A DNA stretch of 64,000 nt from assembly GCA_013399855.1 (NCBI GenBank), contig VXAY01005670.1, forward strand, positions 208,667 to 272,666, read 5' to 3'. A model generated the notes under the pieces. That model was given only the letters and a program-made list of their open reading frames with translations. It was not told the DNA's origin and made no database searches. The DNA is from Oxyruncus cristatus. Lineage: Eukaryota; Chordata; Aves; Passeriformes; Cotingidae. The first letter of the stretch is position 1, and each line of letters starts with the position of its first letter. Of the stretch, positions 1 to 10,900 are shown piece by piece. Both the position numbers and the translations under genes were made by a program.

Positions 1-647
1 TACCTCGAGATAGCATCAAGAGAATAAGCCGTTGACTCGTTCCCAAGGGATTTCTTTATTAATTTAGGGGACCAAATGAGGGAACTCGGACAAAGTTTAA
101 AAGGACATCACAAAAGCAAGACAAAAATGTTCCACCACAATATTGACTCAGCATATACTATTAATCCACAACACTTAAGATTCATTCCCTCCAGCTCCAA
201 GCCACTCTAAATATCAAGAAAGCAGCAAAGAAAGAGAAGCAGAGGGAGCAAAAAGAGAGAAGGAGAAAGAGGGAGAGATAATTACCACTGAAACCTTGTA
301 GAAGACCACCTCTCACAAGTCCAATGGCAGAGCTGTGACAGGAGGCAAACACATACCTGTGGTTTTATCTGCTCTGGTCCCTATGGCCAACCCCTCCGGG
401 CGGGGCCTCTGACCCACCAGCCACTCCGGGGTTCCAGGCCAGGGTGAGGGGCAGTGTTCTCACTGTCCCTGACAATCTGAAGCTCGGTGAGGGGCTCCAG
501 AAGGTGTGGGGTGTTGTAGTTTTCCTGTGCTGTTTGTGACTGACAGCTACTCCCAGGCTTCTCCATGTGGGAAGAGGGACTGCCAAAAGGGACATGACAC
601 CACTGCACCTTCATGAGGTTCGACCCATCCCTTCCCCTTCCCCTTAC

Positions 648-684
<37 letters not shown>

Positions 685-742
685 CACACTCACTCCCCAC
701 AAGGTGATTCTGACCCGATAATAACTGATCTTGTGCCCAACA
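1..742 (-). mobile_element. ERV LTR, cut by left window edge (family A/B)
   Basis: Read on the minus strand this is an LTR with its 5' end near 742 (TGTTGGGCACAAG) and its 3' end outside the window. A TATA-like AGATAAAACC lies at 370-361. A long pyrimidine-rich stretch follows at about 285-200, and an AATAAA polyadenylation signal at 60-55. The order TATA, CT-rich tract, AATAAA is what an LTR promoter/R/U5 region shows. The same layout and many shared words recur on the plus strand at 44433-45187, for instance GCAGATAAAACC and a CCTGGAGGGG-like word, so the two are copies of one family. A CA microsatellite sits in the upstream (U3) part. The family name is not known to me; an ERV origin is inferred from structure. 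No retroviral coding sequence is attached in the window. Confidence 0.7.
645..682. repeat. (CA)n microsatellite
   Basis: About 38 bases of nearly perfect ACACAC with one CG interruption near 651. It lies inside the U3 part of the LTR at 1-742 and is absent from the sister copy at 44.4 kb, so it expanded after insertion or in this lineage of the element. Confidence 0.95.
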
Positions 743-1176
743 ACCTCTTTTAAATGAATGCTGCCAACAGTGAAAATGGCCAGTCTTGCTTTCCCGTAAG
801 AGGGAAATGAAAAGAGAGTTCAGACAGAGGCTTTTGCATGACTGACTATGTTTGGAATATTACTTTGGTAAGAGAAAAGGATTTCAAAGACCTTGAGGAC
901 TGACATGAAGGTGAGGAAGAGAGAAAGGCAGGGCAATTTGTCCCATTGACAAGACACTGGGAAATGACACAAGCAGAATCAAAGGAGGGGTTTTTTTTCT
1001 TTGTGAGCAGGACAGAAGAAAACCAATTTGTTCCTTGAGCGTGAAGAGCTGTATAGAGGGTACACAAAAGAACATCTGCTCTTAAAACGCACTTGACAAA
1101 ATAACCTTGCACTTGTGTGAAGAGTACCTCTGTAGCCAGGAGGCTGCACAAATCTCATCATGGAAAAGACAATGGA
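743..1176. other. unique sequence, nothing recognised
   Basis: AT-rich, no repeat family, RNA gene or convincing coding frame seen. Short open frames on the minus strand around 846-1161 overlap each other in different frames and resemble no family I know. Confidence 0.5.
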
Positions 1177-1272
1177 ATTTCACAGGATGATTGAGGTTGT
1201 AAGGTGCCTCTGGAGATCACCTTGTCCAACCCCCTTGCACAATCAGGGCTGTCTAGAGCCTGTTGCCCAGTT
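1177..1272 (-). mobile_element. CR1 LINE 3' end, short fragment
   Basis: On the minus strand it reads as the 3' end of an avian CR1: CTGGGCAACAGGCTCTAGA, then GGGGGTTGGACAAGGTGATC and CTCCAGAGGCACCTT. The final ATTCTATG-type octamers are decayed. Only about 95 bp remain, which is the usual fate of CR1 because its reverse transcription starts at the 3' end and stops early. The divergence from the words I remember suggests an old copy. Confidence 0.8.
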
Positions 1273-1700
1273 CCATTTTGGAACATTCAATTAACAAAAC
1301 TAATAATACATGGGATTCCATAATCGGGTCTCCTGATCTAAAAATAGCAATTTAGTGGCAGGCAGAAAAAAATTCCTAAACAAGAATTATGGTGTGTATT
1401 CGAATGCAACCAGCCATTGAAAAAACACCCAAAAGAATTCCATTGAACAAGCAGAATTATTCCTGCATGTCTGGATCATCTGTATTCTGAAATTTCTTGG
1501 TTTAATTTATTTATTCGTTTTCAGCAAAAGACCTTTCTGACTGAAGGAAATGCAGTTGCCGTACCTGTGGCCACAGATGGTAAGAACTGAGTTTAGAGAT
1601 GCATTTTCCCATGTAAACAATGTCAACAAGTAATGTAAACAATATTAACAATGTAAACATGTAAACAAATATTGTATGAGTATTTTTGTTGATATCCATT
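1273..1700. other. unique AT-rich stretch between CR1 and LTR
   Basis: No gene seen. It contains the TGTAAACA cluster at 1612-1667, listed separately. Confidence 0.5.
1612..1667 (+). promoter_or_regulatory. cluster of four TGTAAACA forkhead-type words
   Basis: TGTAAACA occurs exactly at 1612-1619, 1634-1641, 1652-1659 and 1660-1667, with a one-mismatch TGTCAACA at 1621-1628. TGTAAACA (reverse TGTTTACA) is the established consensus of forkhead (FOX) transcription factors. The words are embedded in an imperfect local duplication of ATGTAAACAAT, so simple slippage in AT-rich DNA could have made them. Binding is inferred, not shown. Confidence 0.35.
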
Positions 1701-2255
1701 TGTCATGGTTTAACCCCAGCCAGCAACTCAGCACCACAAAATCCCTCGTTCGCTCTTCCCTATGTAGAGATAGGGAGAGAATCGGGAAGGTAACGGGGAG
1801 AAAACTCATGGGTGGAAGTAAAGTTTAACAGCTTAACAGGCAAAGCAAAACAAGAAGTTCATTCACCACTGCCCATAGGCAGTGAGGTGCTTAGCCATCT
1901 TCAGGAGAGCAGGGCCCCGTCATGTGTAATGGTGGCTTGAGAAGACAAACATCATAATCCCAAATATTCCCTTCTTCCTCTTTCTCCTCCCCCCCACCAC
2001 GTTATATACTGAGCATGACACCATATGGTTTGGGATCAGCTGTCCCACCTGTGTCCTCCCCTTAACTCCTTGTGCTCACCCAGACTCCTCACTAGTGGGA
2101 TGGGAGTGAGGAGTGGAAAGGTCTTGATCTGTGAGTAGTGCTCACCTATAACTTAAACATCCCTAAATTATCAACACTGTTTACAGTGTTCAAAACACAG
2201 CCTCATACAAGCTACCATGAAGAAAATTACCTTAGTCCCCGTGAAAAGCATCACA
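1701..2255 (-). mobile_element. solo LTR, avian ERVL type
   Basis: The plus strand begins TGTCATGGTTTAACCCC, a very common bird ERVL LTR end, and finishes AAGCATCACA at 2255. The two ends are imperfect inverted repeats (9 of 11). The transcribed strand is minus: AGTATATAAC, a TATA box, reads at 2010-2001, downstream of a word CATGCTCAG typical of this family. Flanks CCATT (1696-1700) and TTATT (2256-2260) may be a decayed 5-bp target duplication, differing by two C/T changes. No gag, pol or primer-binding site follows, so it is a solo LTR left by recombination. At 555 bp it is near full length. Confidence 0.85.
2001..2010 (-). promoter_or_regulatory. TATA box of ERVL solo LTR
   Basis: The minus strand reads AGTATATAAC in the position where this LTR family carries its promoter. 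It fixes the orientation of the element. Activity is unknown. Confidence 0.6.
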
Positions 2256-4029
2256 TTATTTCAGCCTTGTAAACTGCTCCTATGAGCCTTGAACTTTCTG
2301 GATCTCAACAAAGATATTTTGTGGAATTCTGATTCTCTATTTGCAACTTACAAAATCCCATCACTTGTCAGCATAATTAAAATATTTTCTTAAACAAAAC
2401 CATTTTCTTTTGCTATAAAATGACAAAACACCTACTCTTTGAGCAAATAGGTCTTACCATAGTAAGTAACCTTTACTAGTTTGTAGGGGTGTGTCTGAAG
2501 GTAACTAAGACTTAAAAAGCAGAACTGATTGGGGAAAAAAGTCATTCACATGGCTAGTAACATATTTTTTAAAAATCCTTCCCCTATTCTGATAGTCTAT
2601 CGTCCCATGGCCTGGCTGAAGCTAAGTGAAGCTGCAGAATAGTAGCTGTTTGTAACTCACTGAAGTAATACTCCTCAATAATCCACACATAGAGTATTTA
2701 ATTTTTGTCCCTGTTGTTTACTTCATCTGTTGATTGTTCAGTTGTACTAAGTCCAAGAAATATTCGCATGAATCTTACAAGACCTTTTGAACAATGTGTG
2801 GAACATGAGAACCCTGACCTTACTTTGTGCATCTCATTTTCTGGCTTTGTTAAGAGGTGAGTTCAGTAACTCAGGTAACGTGTCAGATCTAGGTCATCAC
2901 ATGGCCTTGTCAGATCTTAAATAAAAAACATTTCCTGAGCTGTACTGCAAAGTGAGATGTTATGCTGGGGGGAAGTCACTGTGCTTGAAATAGCATTTTG
3001 TTGTGACTTACACTAATATTGAAGTGCACTTAATTGTTGTATGTGATATCTGTAAGTCAGTATCCGTATGGACTACTCATCTTCTGCAGTTCTTTAAACT
3101 GTAGTAAGTTTATATCCAGTGTGTACTTTTACAAATACATAAGGTAGTAGTTATGTGTTCATGAAAAGGATTTAATGTCTTTATTGACTAAAGGGTTGTG
3201 TGTACTTTAAATCAGAGGTTGGATTATTACTTACACCAATGTACAAGAAAATAACATCACAGGCACTTGCAGTGAATCGTAGCCATCACTGATCTTTGTT
3301 TTTAAATTCTAGATTCAAAGTCACTGAAGCCTGTGTTTAGACCGAAGCCTGGTTCTTTCAGAAAATTTGGTACTGGAGATTGTTTGCAAGATGGATCATG
3401 ACATTTCATCTACCAACTATTGCTACTGTTATTTATGGTTTCCCCAGCATTGTTCACATTCTCATAAACAAGGACAACAAAGTAGGTCTATTTTGGGACA
3501 AAGATCTATAAAAGACCGAAATGTGGAAAAATTAAAAAATAATGTTCTCTGAAGTTTTGTATTAGACCGAGTTTATCATTCAATTTGGTTTGAGTAATTA
3601 ATCCACTGAAATGATGAGTCAGAGAAATTACAAGTCAGTGAGGAAACCCAGATTAATTTCCTTATGATAATGACTCTCTCTTAATTCTTTTACCATTTTT
3701 TTCCCCACCCTCTTCTGTGATGAGAGATACAAATAAATGTATTATACATGTTAAACAATTAAACAAAGATCTGGATTTCATCCTGAACATTCCCCAGCCA
3801 TCTTAAATTTGACAGGACCAGATACTTGAAATGCAGGAGTTTTAAGTTAACTGAGACCATGCAAAGAAGAATACAGAACATGTCTATGATTGTTTTCATT
3901 TGTGTACTGGATTTTTGTGGCCAGGTTTTGGCATCAGAGGGGGAGCAGGGAGGGGCAGGCATCTATGAGGGAACTCTCATGCTCTTATTATACAATCATC
4001 TTAACTCCAGCAACCAGCCCACTATTTAG
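2256..4029. other. unique AT-rich DNA, nothing recognised
   Basis: About 1.8 kb with no repeat family or coding exon that I recognise. Small open frames, for example 3367-3552 on plus and 3826-4029 on plus, have no known domain and overlap others on the opposite strand. Confidence 0.5.
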
Positions 4030-4487
4030 TGTCAAAAGTGTTGGCTAACAAGCCCTTAATTTTTACAACACCCTTCAACAAGCCCCAGTTCTCACAACAC
4101 ACTTCACTACAGAGTGTGGAGTAGAATATGACAGCCACTCTTTGCCCAAACAAAGCAAAGGAGGAGAGACATAAAGGCGGAAAAGAGAGAAAGAGAAGAA
4201 AAAAGATCACAAGTCCTTAGATCCCACGCTGGTCCTGCACATGGATGGTTTGGATCTGGAGAAGCAAGTCAAAGAGAAAGAGAGGGGGACCTCAGTCTAC
4301 TTCCTTTTATAGTTAACCGAGTGTATGCCTCTTATGCAAACCAGATTTTTCATGGAATTTATTTGCACATGCACAGCCAGCCCTTTTGAGCCCTCCAGGA
4401 TATTGGTGGGGAGGCAACTGGACAGAAGACCCTCTCCTCACTTCACAACCTTCCTCTCACAACAGTCGTAATGTTTGAGACAAAACA
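4030..4487 (-). mobile_element. ERV LTR, boundaries approximate
   Basis: On the minus strand a near-ideal TATA box CTATAAAAGG lies at 4312-4303. It is followed by CT-rich sequence at about 4285-4260 and a second pyrimidine-rich tract near 4205-4170, the architecture of an LTR promoter and R/U5. The outer limits (TGTCAAAAG at 4030, GACAAAACA at 4487) start with TG and end with CA but pair poorly. An upstream limit at 4464 (CTCACAACA) is also possible, and I see no target duplication. Family unknown. It directly abuts the plus-strand LTR fragment at 4508-4774. Confidence 0.55.
4303..4312 (-). promoter_or_regulatory. TATA box (CTATAAAAGG) of LTR
   Basis: Minus-strand CTATAAAAGG matches the canonical TATA consensus better than any other TATA-like site I noticed in the window. 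It is the main evidence for the orientation of the LTR around it. Confidence 0.6.
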
Positions 4488-4507
4488 TCCATATACCTGT
4501 CTACTAC

Positions 4508-4774
4508 AGGCTAGGAAGAAAGAAGGCAGTAAAGGTAGTATTTTAAGGTTTAGTTTTTATCCTTCATTACCCTACTGTGATTCGTCTATTAATAAATTAA
4601 ACTAATTTCCCCAAGCTGAGCCTTTGCTGCCCATGATGTTAGCTGGTGAGTGATCTTTCCTTACCCTTATCTAGATCCATTGTTATATTTTCTACCCCCC
4701 CATCCACTTAAGGAGGGGAGTGATAGAGCAGCATTGGTGGGCACCTGGCATCCAGCCAGAGCCAAATCATCACA
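4508..4774 (+). mobile_element. 3' part of an ERVL-type LTR (same family as 19505-21291)
   Basis: This matches the 3' third of the large LTR at 19.5-21.3 kb but on the opposite strand. Shared words include CCCTACTGTGATT, AATTTCCCCAAG, TGGTGAGTGATC, TTGTTATATTTTC, and GGGCACCTGGCATCCAGCC before the terminal CA at 4774. Its polyadenylation signal AATAAA is intact at 4591-4596, whereas the large copy has lost it. The 5' two thirds are absent; the sequence upstream is the minus-strand LTR at 4030-4487, so it was truncated by insertion or by recombination. Confidence 0.75.
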
Positions 4775-5206
4775 GTGCAGGTTATTGAGAAGAAAATGTT
4801 GTTATTCTCTGTGGGATTTATTCGATAAATAGTATTAATCATCAGAAAGTATATTAGTAACTACTGTAAAAAGGGGTTGCATATAATTTCAATTCTAATC
4901 TATATTCTACTCACAATTTAGCTTTATTTTCTGTACTTGGAGAAGGCTTTTTATTAACAGTTACATATATAAGTAATTTTTCCTCTAAGCATATTAGAAA
5001 CACTTTATCGTATTGTGTGGAACAACTGAGGAGAAGCTATATTTATCTGAACCTTTCTAGCAGTGACATTTTGGGATAAAGAACTTCCAACAAATCATCA
5101 GAGGTGTCAATTCTATGTGGTTTAGCCAACTTGACATATAACTCAATAAGAAATTATATTTTGTACTTGGTGAATATATATTTTAATGCATACAAGAGCC
5201 TCTGTT
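4775..5206. other. unique sequence, nothing recognised
   Basis: AT-rich DNA between an LTR fragment and a CR1 copy. No gene or repeat seen. Confidence 0.5.
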
Positions 5207-5413
5207 TGGACATAAGAAAAAGCTTATTTGCTCTGAGGGTTATGGACCAGCACAGTTTGCCAAAAGTGTCTGTGGAATCTTCTTCCTTGGAGATATTCAA
5301 AAGCTGTCTGGACACAGTACTGGACAATCTGTTTAGAGTGAAACTGCTTGAGCAGGGAGTTCGGACCAGATGATCTCCAGGGATCCCTTCCAAACTCAGT
5401 GATTCTCTTTTAC
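5207..5413 (+). mobile_element. CR1 LINE 3' end
   Basis: Plus-strand CR1 3' region. It begins in the GAAAAAGCTTATTTGCTC stretch and continues with GGAGATATTCAAAAGC, CTGGACACAGTACTGG, ACCAGATGATCTCCAG and CCCTTCCAAACTCAGTGATT, close to the end of the element. About 205 bp survive, 5'-truncated. Open frames of 89 and 115 codons that cover this area on the two strands are by-products of the element and not genes. Confidence 0.9.
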
Positions 5414-7841
5414 ACAAACCTACTGCTTTGTAGTGAATTCTGTATTCCCTACAAAGTAATGTATCACCCTCTGTTAACAGTTTATGGTAGGACATTGTCA
5501 TAAACCTGTTCTTTATTCAGGGACTGGGGAATATGTGTGCACACAGTCTTAGAGTCTAGAATGTCAGGCAGACACTTTCACCCTGAACACCTTTTTCATT
5601 GGGCAGAAAGTGGCTCCTCTTGGTTTTTTTCCTCTGGCTCTTTTATTGGCTAGAATAATAAGAATCCTTCCCTCTTTCCTTGTACTCAACCAAAAGAGCC
5701 AAAGTTAAAACACTGTTACAGTATGTGATTTCTGAGCAGACTATGACAGGAATTTAATCCAAGTCATCCATTTCAAGAATAATTCTCTAGGCAAAAGGGA
5801 TACTTCATGTGACAAGGAAGTTCTCAAAGCCAGTGAAGGTCTAAGCCATTTTCAACATACTCGTGTCAAGATCACTAAGCCTATGCTTTACATACCTAGA
5901 AATGGATTATATTGATATTATCACCTTGTCTATCATTTGATGTTTCTTGTGCTTCCTGCAGATTGGTGTTCTATGTCGAATTAATGACCAATCCCTGTGA
6001 AAATAACGTGTTCATCTCTGGTTTGCTCCCTGGAACAGGTGCATATACGTAAAAACTATTCCTTTGTTTTTGAAATGAACCTACCTTAGGTTGAAAGAGC
6101 AGTCTATTATGCTGAAATAAAAGTAACAAAATCTTTTTTACATAGAGAACATTCTTATGAAGAAATTTCAAAAGATAAAACAGTGTAGAAACAAATCAAT
6201 AAAACACTACTGTAAGTTTATACAGTCATACTTCAAGGGAGATTTATTTATCAGTTTGCTAATCCTATCATGGAAGCAGCATAGCCAGTAAGCAACAAAC
6301 TATTGGCTTTAGAATACAACTCATTCAACCAATACCAGTGAGAACTCTTTCTATACAATTTTGCAGTCTCTGCTCATGTACTTTTAAAGCTAAACTTTGA
6401 CTATAATTTTGTGATATATAATTTGGGAATAATGGAACATGAGTTACAAAAACTCAGCAAAATACGTGCCAGTGGAATTCTAAGTTAGGCTATTGGTGTG
6501 AAACAGCATAAAAGAGTTTATATAATCCTATTGTAAATACCTAAAATGTAATAAAGGAAAAAGGAAATCCTAAGTTGCTTGACAGCGCTCACAATTCATG
6601 GTTGACCAAATGTATTTCTAAGGCTGTAAATCTCTTTGGCGAGTGTTTGACAGATTTGTGAAGGTTAGTTAAAGACTAAGTCCATTGGAACACAAGGAGT
6701 TAATTCAAAAGCAATGGCTTTTTTGCTGTTCAGTCTTCTTTCAGCTAACGCAGCTCAAACAACCAGGTCGGGTAGTAAACAGAAATTCGCTGGCATGCAT
6801 TTACTGATTTAATCATAATCCAGGAGAAATAAAAAATCAATCTTAAATTGTACCTACAGTTATTTAGAAAATCTAGTAAATGTATCACAAAACACATAGT
6901 TATGAAAACCAATTCTAACCATATTCTTGACATCAAAAAATGTTTCTGTGTAAAATTGTATTCTGAGATAAAACCTATTAAAATACGTAACTGAGAAAAG
7001 CTCTTACATTAGCTATATACGGGCACCTTGGTGTTATTAGAGCGAGGAGGAAAAACGTGGGCCTTGCAAAATTCTTTTTCTTTTACAGATCCATATCTCA
7101 ACCTGCTGCTCTTTAAGGACAGTGATGCTGGAGTTTAAGATCAGCTACTTTTGCATGCCTTGGATTATCTGTTACAAGTGAAGCTTGCAAACGTGGTCTC
7201 TGACTTGTATTGGAATGACCTTAAGAGAACGGCACCAGTAGTTGCACACTTGCAATTGATTAAATGTGAAACGCCAATTTCTGCTGTTGTTTCTTTCTCT
7301 GAAGGACAATATTTGTCCCTCATTGATCTTTCATTAAAATAATAATCCTTCCTTCAGTTGGATAGTCCTTCCTATTTTTTCAAAATAGCTTTTGAAAAAA
7401 AAAACTTATTATTACCTGGTTAATCAGAATGCTCTAAGTAGATACACTACACAACTTCACTATTATGGATCTCCTAATGTTGTTAATGTTGATGTTAGCT
7501 TGTTTTAAGCATCAGAGGAAATCAGTAGCTCAGTGAAATTTAAAAAATTCTGACTAGCTTCATGAGGGTGCAGAAAAAAATCTGATTAACTCTTGTCATG
7601 ATATAACTAATTCGTACTCTGCAGTTTTGTCAAGCTACTGCTGCTAATCATACACAAAAAAAATCTACTTTATTACATAAAACCAGTTTTCCAAGTCTAT
7701 CTTATACATTTTATATAACTTTTAATTTTGGTGCAGAAACAATTTGTTCTCTGTGCACACCTCTCATAACTGCACTTTTCTTTCTTAGTCGTCTTCCATG
7801 GAGCCCTAAGAGATAGCCCAAGAAACTTCAATCGCACATTG
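5414..7841. other. unique AT-rich DNA, nothing recognised
   Basis: About 2.4 kb. No repeat family, RNA gene or recognised coding exon. A TTTCTTTCTTAG at about 7777-7788 looks like a splice acceptor in front of the AATAAA/poly(A) segment described next, but no donor or coding frame supports an exon. Confidence 0.45.
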
Positions 7842-7946
7842 AATAAACACAGTACTGGATGTTCTTTGCAAAAAAAAAAAAAAANNNNNNNNNNNNNNNN
7901 NNNNNNNNNNNNNNNNNNNNNNNNNNNNNNNNNNNAAAAAAAAAAA
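7842..7946 (+). other. AATAAA followed by a poly(A) run, possible retrocopy tail or 3' end
   Basis: AATAAA at 7842-7847 is followed 22 bases later by a run of A starting at 7870. The A run is interrupted by the N gap and resumes for 11 bases at 7936-7946. A polyadenylation signal 15-25 bases before genomic A's is the signature of a reverse-transcribed mRNA. I could not find a target-site duplication or recognise a parent gene upstream. A chance A-tract is the main alternative. Confidence 0.35.
7885..7935. other. assembly gap (51 N)
   Basis: The only run of N in the window. Both edges are pure A (15 before, 11 after), so the assembler failed in a homopolymer. The real length of the A-tract is unknown. 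Confidence 0.99.
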
Positions 7947-10900
7947 GAAGCAAGTTCTTTTTGATTCTACTTTTTATTTCACAGGTGACCGTTCACCCTT
8001 AATGCATTAAATGGAACAAAATAAACAGGTGGAGAACTCAGTTCTCTCTGTCACTTCTTTATATAAGGAAATGTCATATTGATGTTTTGCTTTCATCTGT
8101 GTCCTATAACTGTGTGTATACAATGAATACTTAATAAATTAGTACATTTTCTTATTTAAACCACGAAGTTCCATAGCATTTAAAGGCAATCAAAACCAAG
8201 AGTTTTCTGAAAGCCAGCTCACTACTGTTATGCTTAATACTGACAATTTCTTCTAAATGCTTTTTTTGGTATAGGCAACTAGACACTGGTGGACAAGCTG
8301 TAAAGGATATTGAATCGGACAAGATTAGTACAGCTTCCTGAAATTGCCTTCTCTTACTTTGGTTTATATTACTCAATAGTTCAGTGTTAGATCTTTAAAT
8401 ATTCCCATCTAACTCATTACTAAGGTGGTTGCCTATATGTAATCTTTCACAATTGACAAATGAAGAAACTCACATTTATATCAACTATCTTTTGATTTCA
8501 GTAAAAGTGTGCCTGAGCAGACCTTTTAGGATGCAACTCTGTTAATTACAGAAATACTTGGGTAAATCAGACCCTTTTCTCTGGAGTTGCTACTGCAGAT
8601 TTTTGCTTTAGAACAAAACAGAGTCCCCCAAATGCTTAGCAACTTACTCGTAACTCCCTTGTGACATGGGAAACATAGAAAAAAACTCCACCATATGATC
8701 AGCATAAAAACTGAACAGTAACAATGAACCAACAAGGATTTTGGGCAGGCCATAGCCTTCATTCTGGGGCACATAATTATGGTGCGATTTTTGTCATTGG
8801 TTAGTGAGAGAGAGGAGGCATATCACAATCACATATCACATCTCACTGTCATACCATACGACAGTTCCACCAGCATTGCATCACCTGAGAATTGTGGCTC
8901 ACAGTAGAAAAATAGCATCGCATCACACCAAACATGCTGGCCTAGCACCCCTTTGACAGGTAGGATATAGAAATATAGCCAGTGCTGAAAGTACCTACTT
9001 GCAGCTATCGGCAAATCACCATAGAAACGACAGCATAAAAAAAAACCCAAACAAACCCAAACTTAACCCCAGTAAACCACTGGTAGTTCAAACCAATAAA
9101 GGAGGATTTTTCCTTTTTTTTTTAGAGAAATGTATCTTAGAAACATCAATTTTTTTGTATGAACAGGTAGTGTTATACTTCAGTGTGTATTTTCTTACCA
9201 GTGTTTAAGGAAACTGGTCACAAACTGAGAAAAGTGATTTCCTGGTACTGCTTTATATTTCTCTAATTAGACATACAGTGTGTTCATTGATAGCCATGTC
9301 TACAGTTTGATTGGACTCTCAGCATCACCAGTTGCTGTTCTCAGTACTTTTTGCTGCAATAAATCTGAATAATTCAGATTCATTGTTTTAGTTGGAATAC
9401 ATGGACTGTCATTCTGTTCTCACGGAGATTCAATTTTTGGTAAATGCTAACAGCCACAACCAAATGAAGTTATTAATTGAACTTTAGGAAACTCTCCTAT
9501 ACAAGAGGCGTGAGAAGTATCTTTTATTTTTAATTGCTTTAAAAATTCAGAAGTGTTTTATCATTGTCATCGAAACTGAGGGATTTTTCCTTATAACAAG
9601 GACTTCTCTAATGCCTCATTTCTCTTTTCTGAACAAATAGCTGCTCAAGATGAATGCATGAGCAATGCCTAGCACTGATAGTAGTGATAACATTGCAATT
9701 AACTGTCTGATTATTCATTGAGGAAATATTGTTGGCTGAATGTGAAGGAAAAACAAGTTAAACTTGGACAGGTTGTGCTTCATAGAAGCTCTGTACCTAG
9801 CCAAAATCTGCAAGTTGGATCCAGAAATGGTTATCAGATTTAATATTCTGCAGCAATTAAATTTAGTATAATAGGAATAAACTCTTCAGGACAATAGAGA
9901 TCTTTCGAAGGACTCACACAAAGGTGTCGCATGGAATCATGTAAGAACCAATAATGATGGAAAGTAGACTAGAAAACACGTTACTCCATCTTCCATGGTA
10001 TTGCCATTAATGTCCACAGTCAGTTACAACCATTAAAAATGCTGATAAGTATTTAATATTTTTATAGACTATTCAGTGTTCAATATTTTTCCCCAGCCCA
10101 TATTAAATTTGTGATACAACTTAAGAGATCATGTGGAGAAGAATGTTACCACCAGATATAAGACACTAGCTCACATAGAATGTGAAAATTAGTTGCATAA
10201 GTAAAAGATCTTTTACACTTTTCTAATATGCATCATTTGTTTTTTCTGATGGATTCAAATTTCTAATTTGGGAATTATCCTTTGCAGGAGAATGGTAGTT
10301 CTGAACAAAGATCCTCTCCCGTAAGGTCTTTTTCACACAAATCTCATTCCTAGAAAGCACTGTTCTCTTCCTATTGCATATGCACACAGAGTGAGACAAA
10401 ATGTTGTTGCTGTTCCTCCTCCCTCTCCATCCTCTTTGTTGTACTTCTCTGTCTTACCTTAGCAGCTCAGCAAAGTATAGGTATTTGGGGAAGGGTGGAG
10501 CGGGGGGGTGGTGGTAAGGATAGCACCACAGAAATGAGCTTTATGGGCTGTTTTATTCTTCTGGTGTGTTTGACCCTTCCAAAATCTGCTTTTAAACACA
10601 GCAAACTCATCAAAATCATTTATATTCTATATACTTCAGACAATATCTCACAACTGCAACTGTGCATTATTCACTACTTGTGAAGTTTACAGAAAAAAAA
10701 AAAAAAAACAAAGCAAAGTATAACACAGTGCAGCATAGTATATGGAATATTGACATATTTCAGGGGTGTGAAAGGGTCAAATCAGTCTGGTACAATTAAC
10801 ACTTTTTGGTAGAAATAATGAGTTCTATTTAAGCTATATTATTTAATAATTTTTTGCCTTTCAATAAATTGTTCTTTTGAAAAATGTACTAGACTATCTG

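Noticed and set aside
381..689. 102-codon minus-strand frame beginning with Cys-Val repeats
   Set aside because: The start is the CA microsatellite translated; the rest is LTR.
5104..5501. 89- and 115-codon frames on opposite strands
   Set aside because: Both cover the CR1 at 5207-5413 and are by-products of it.
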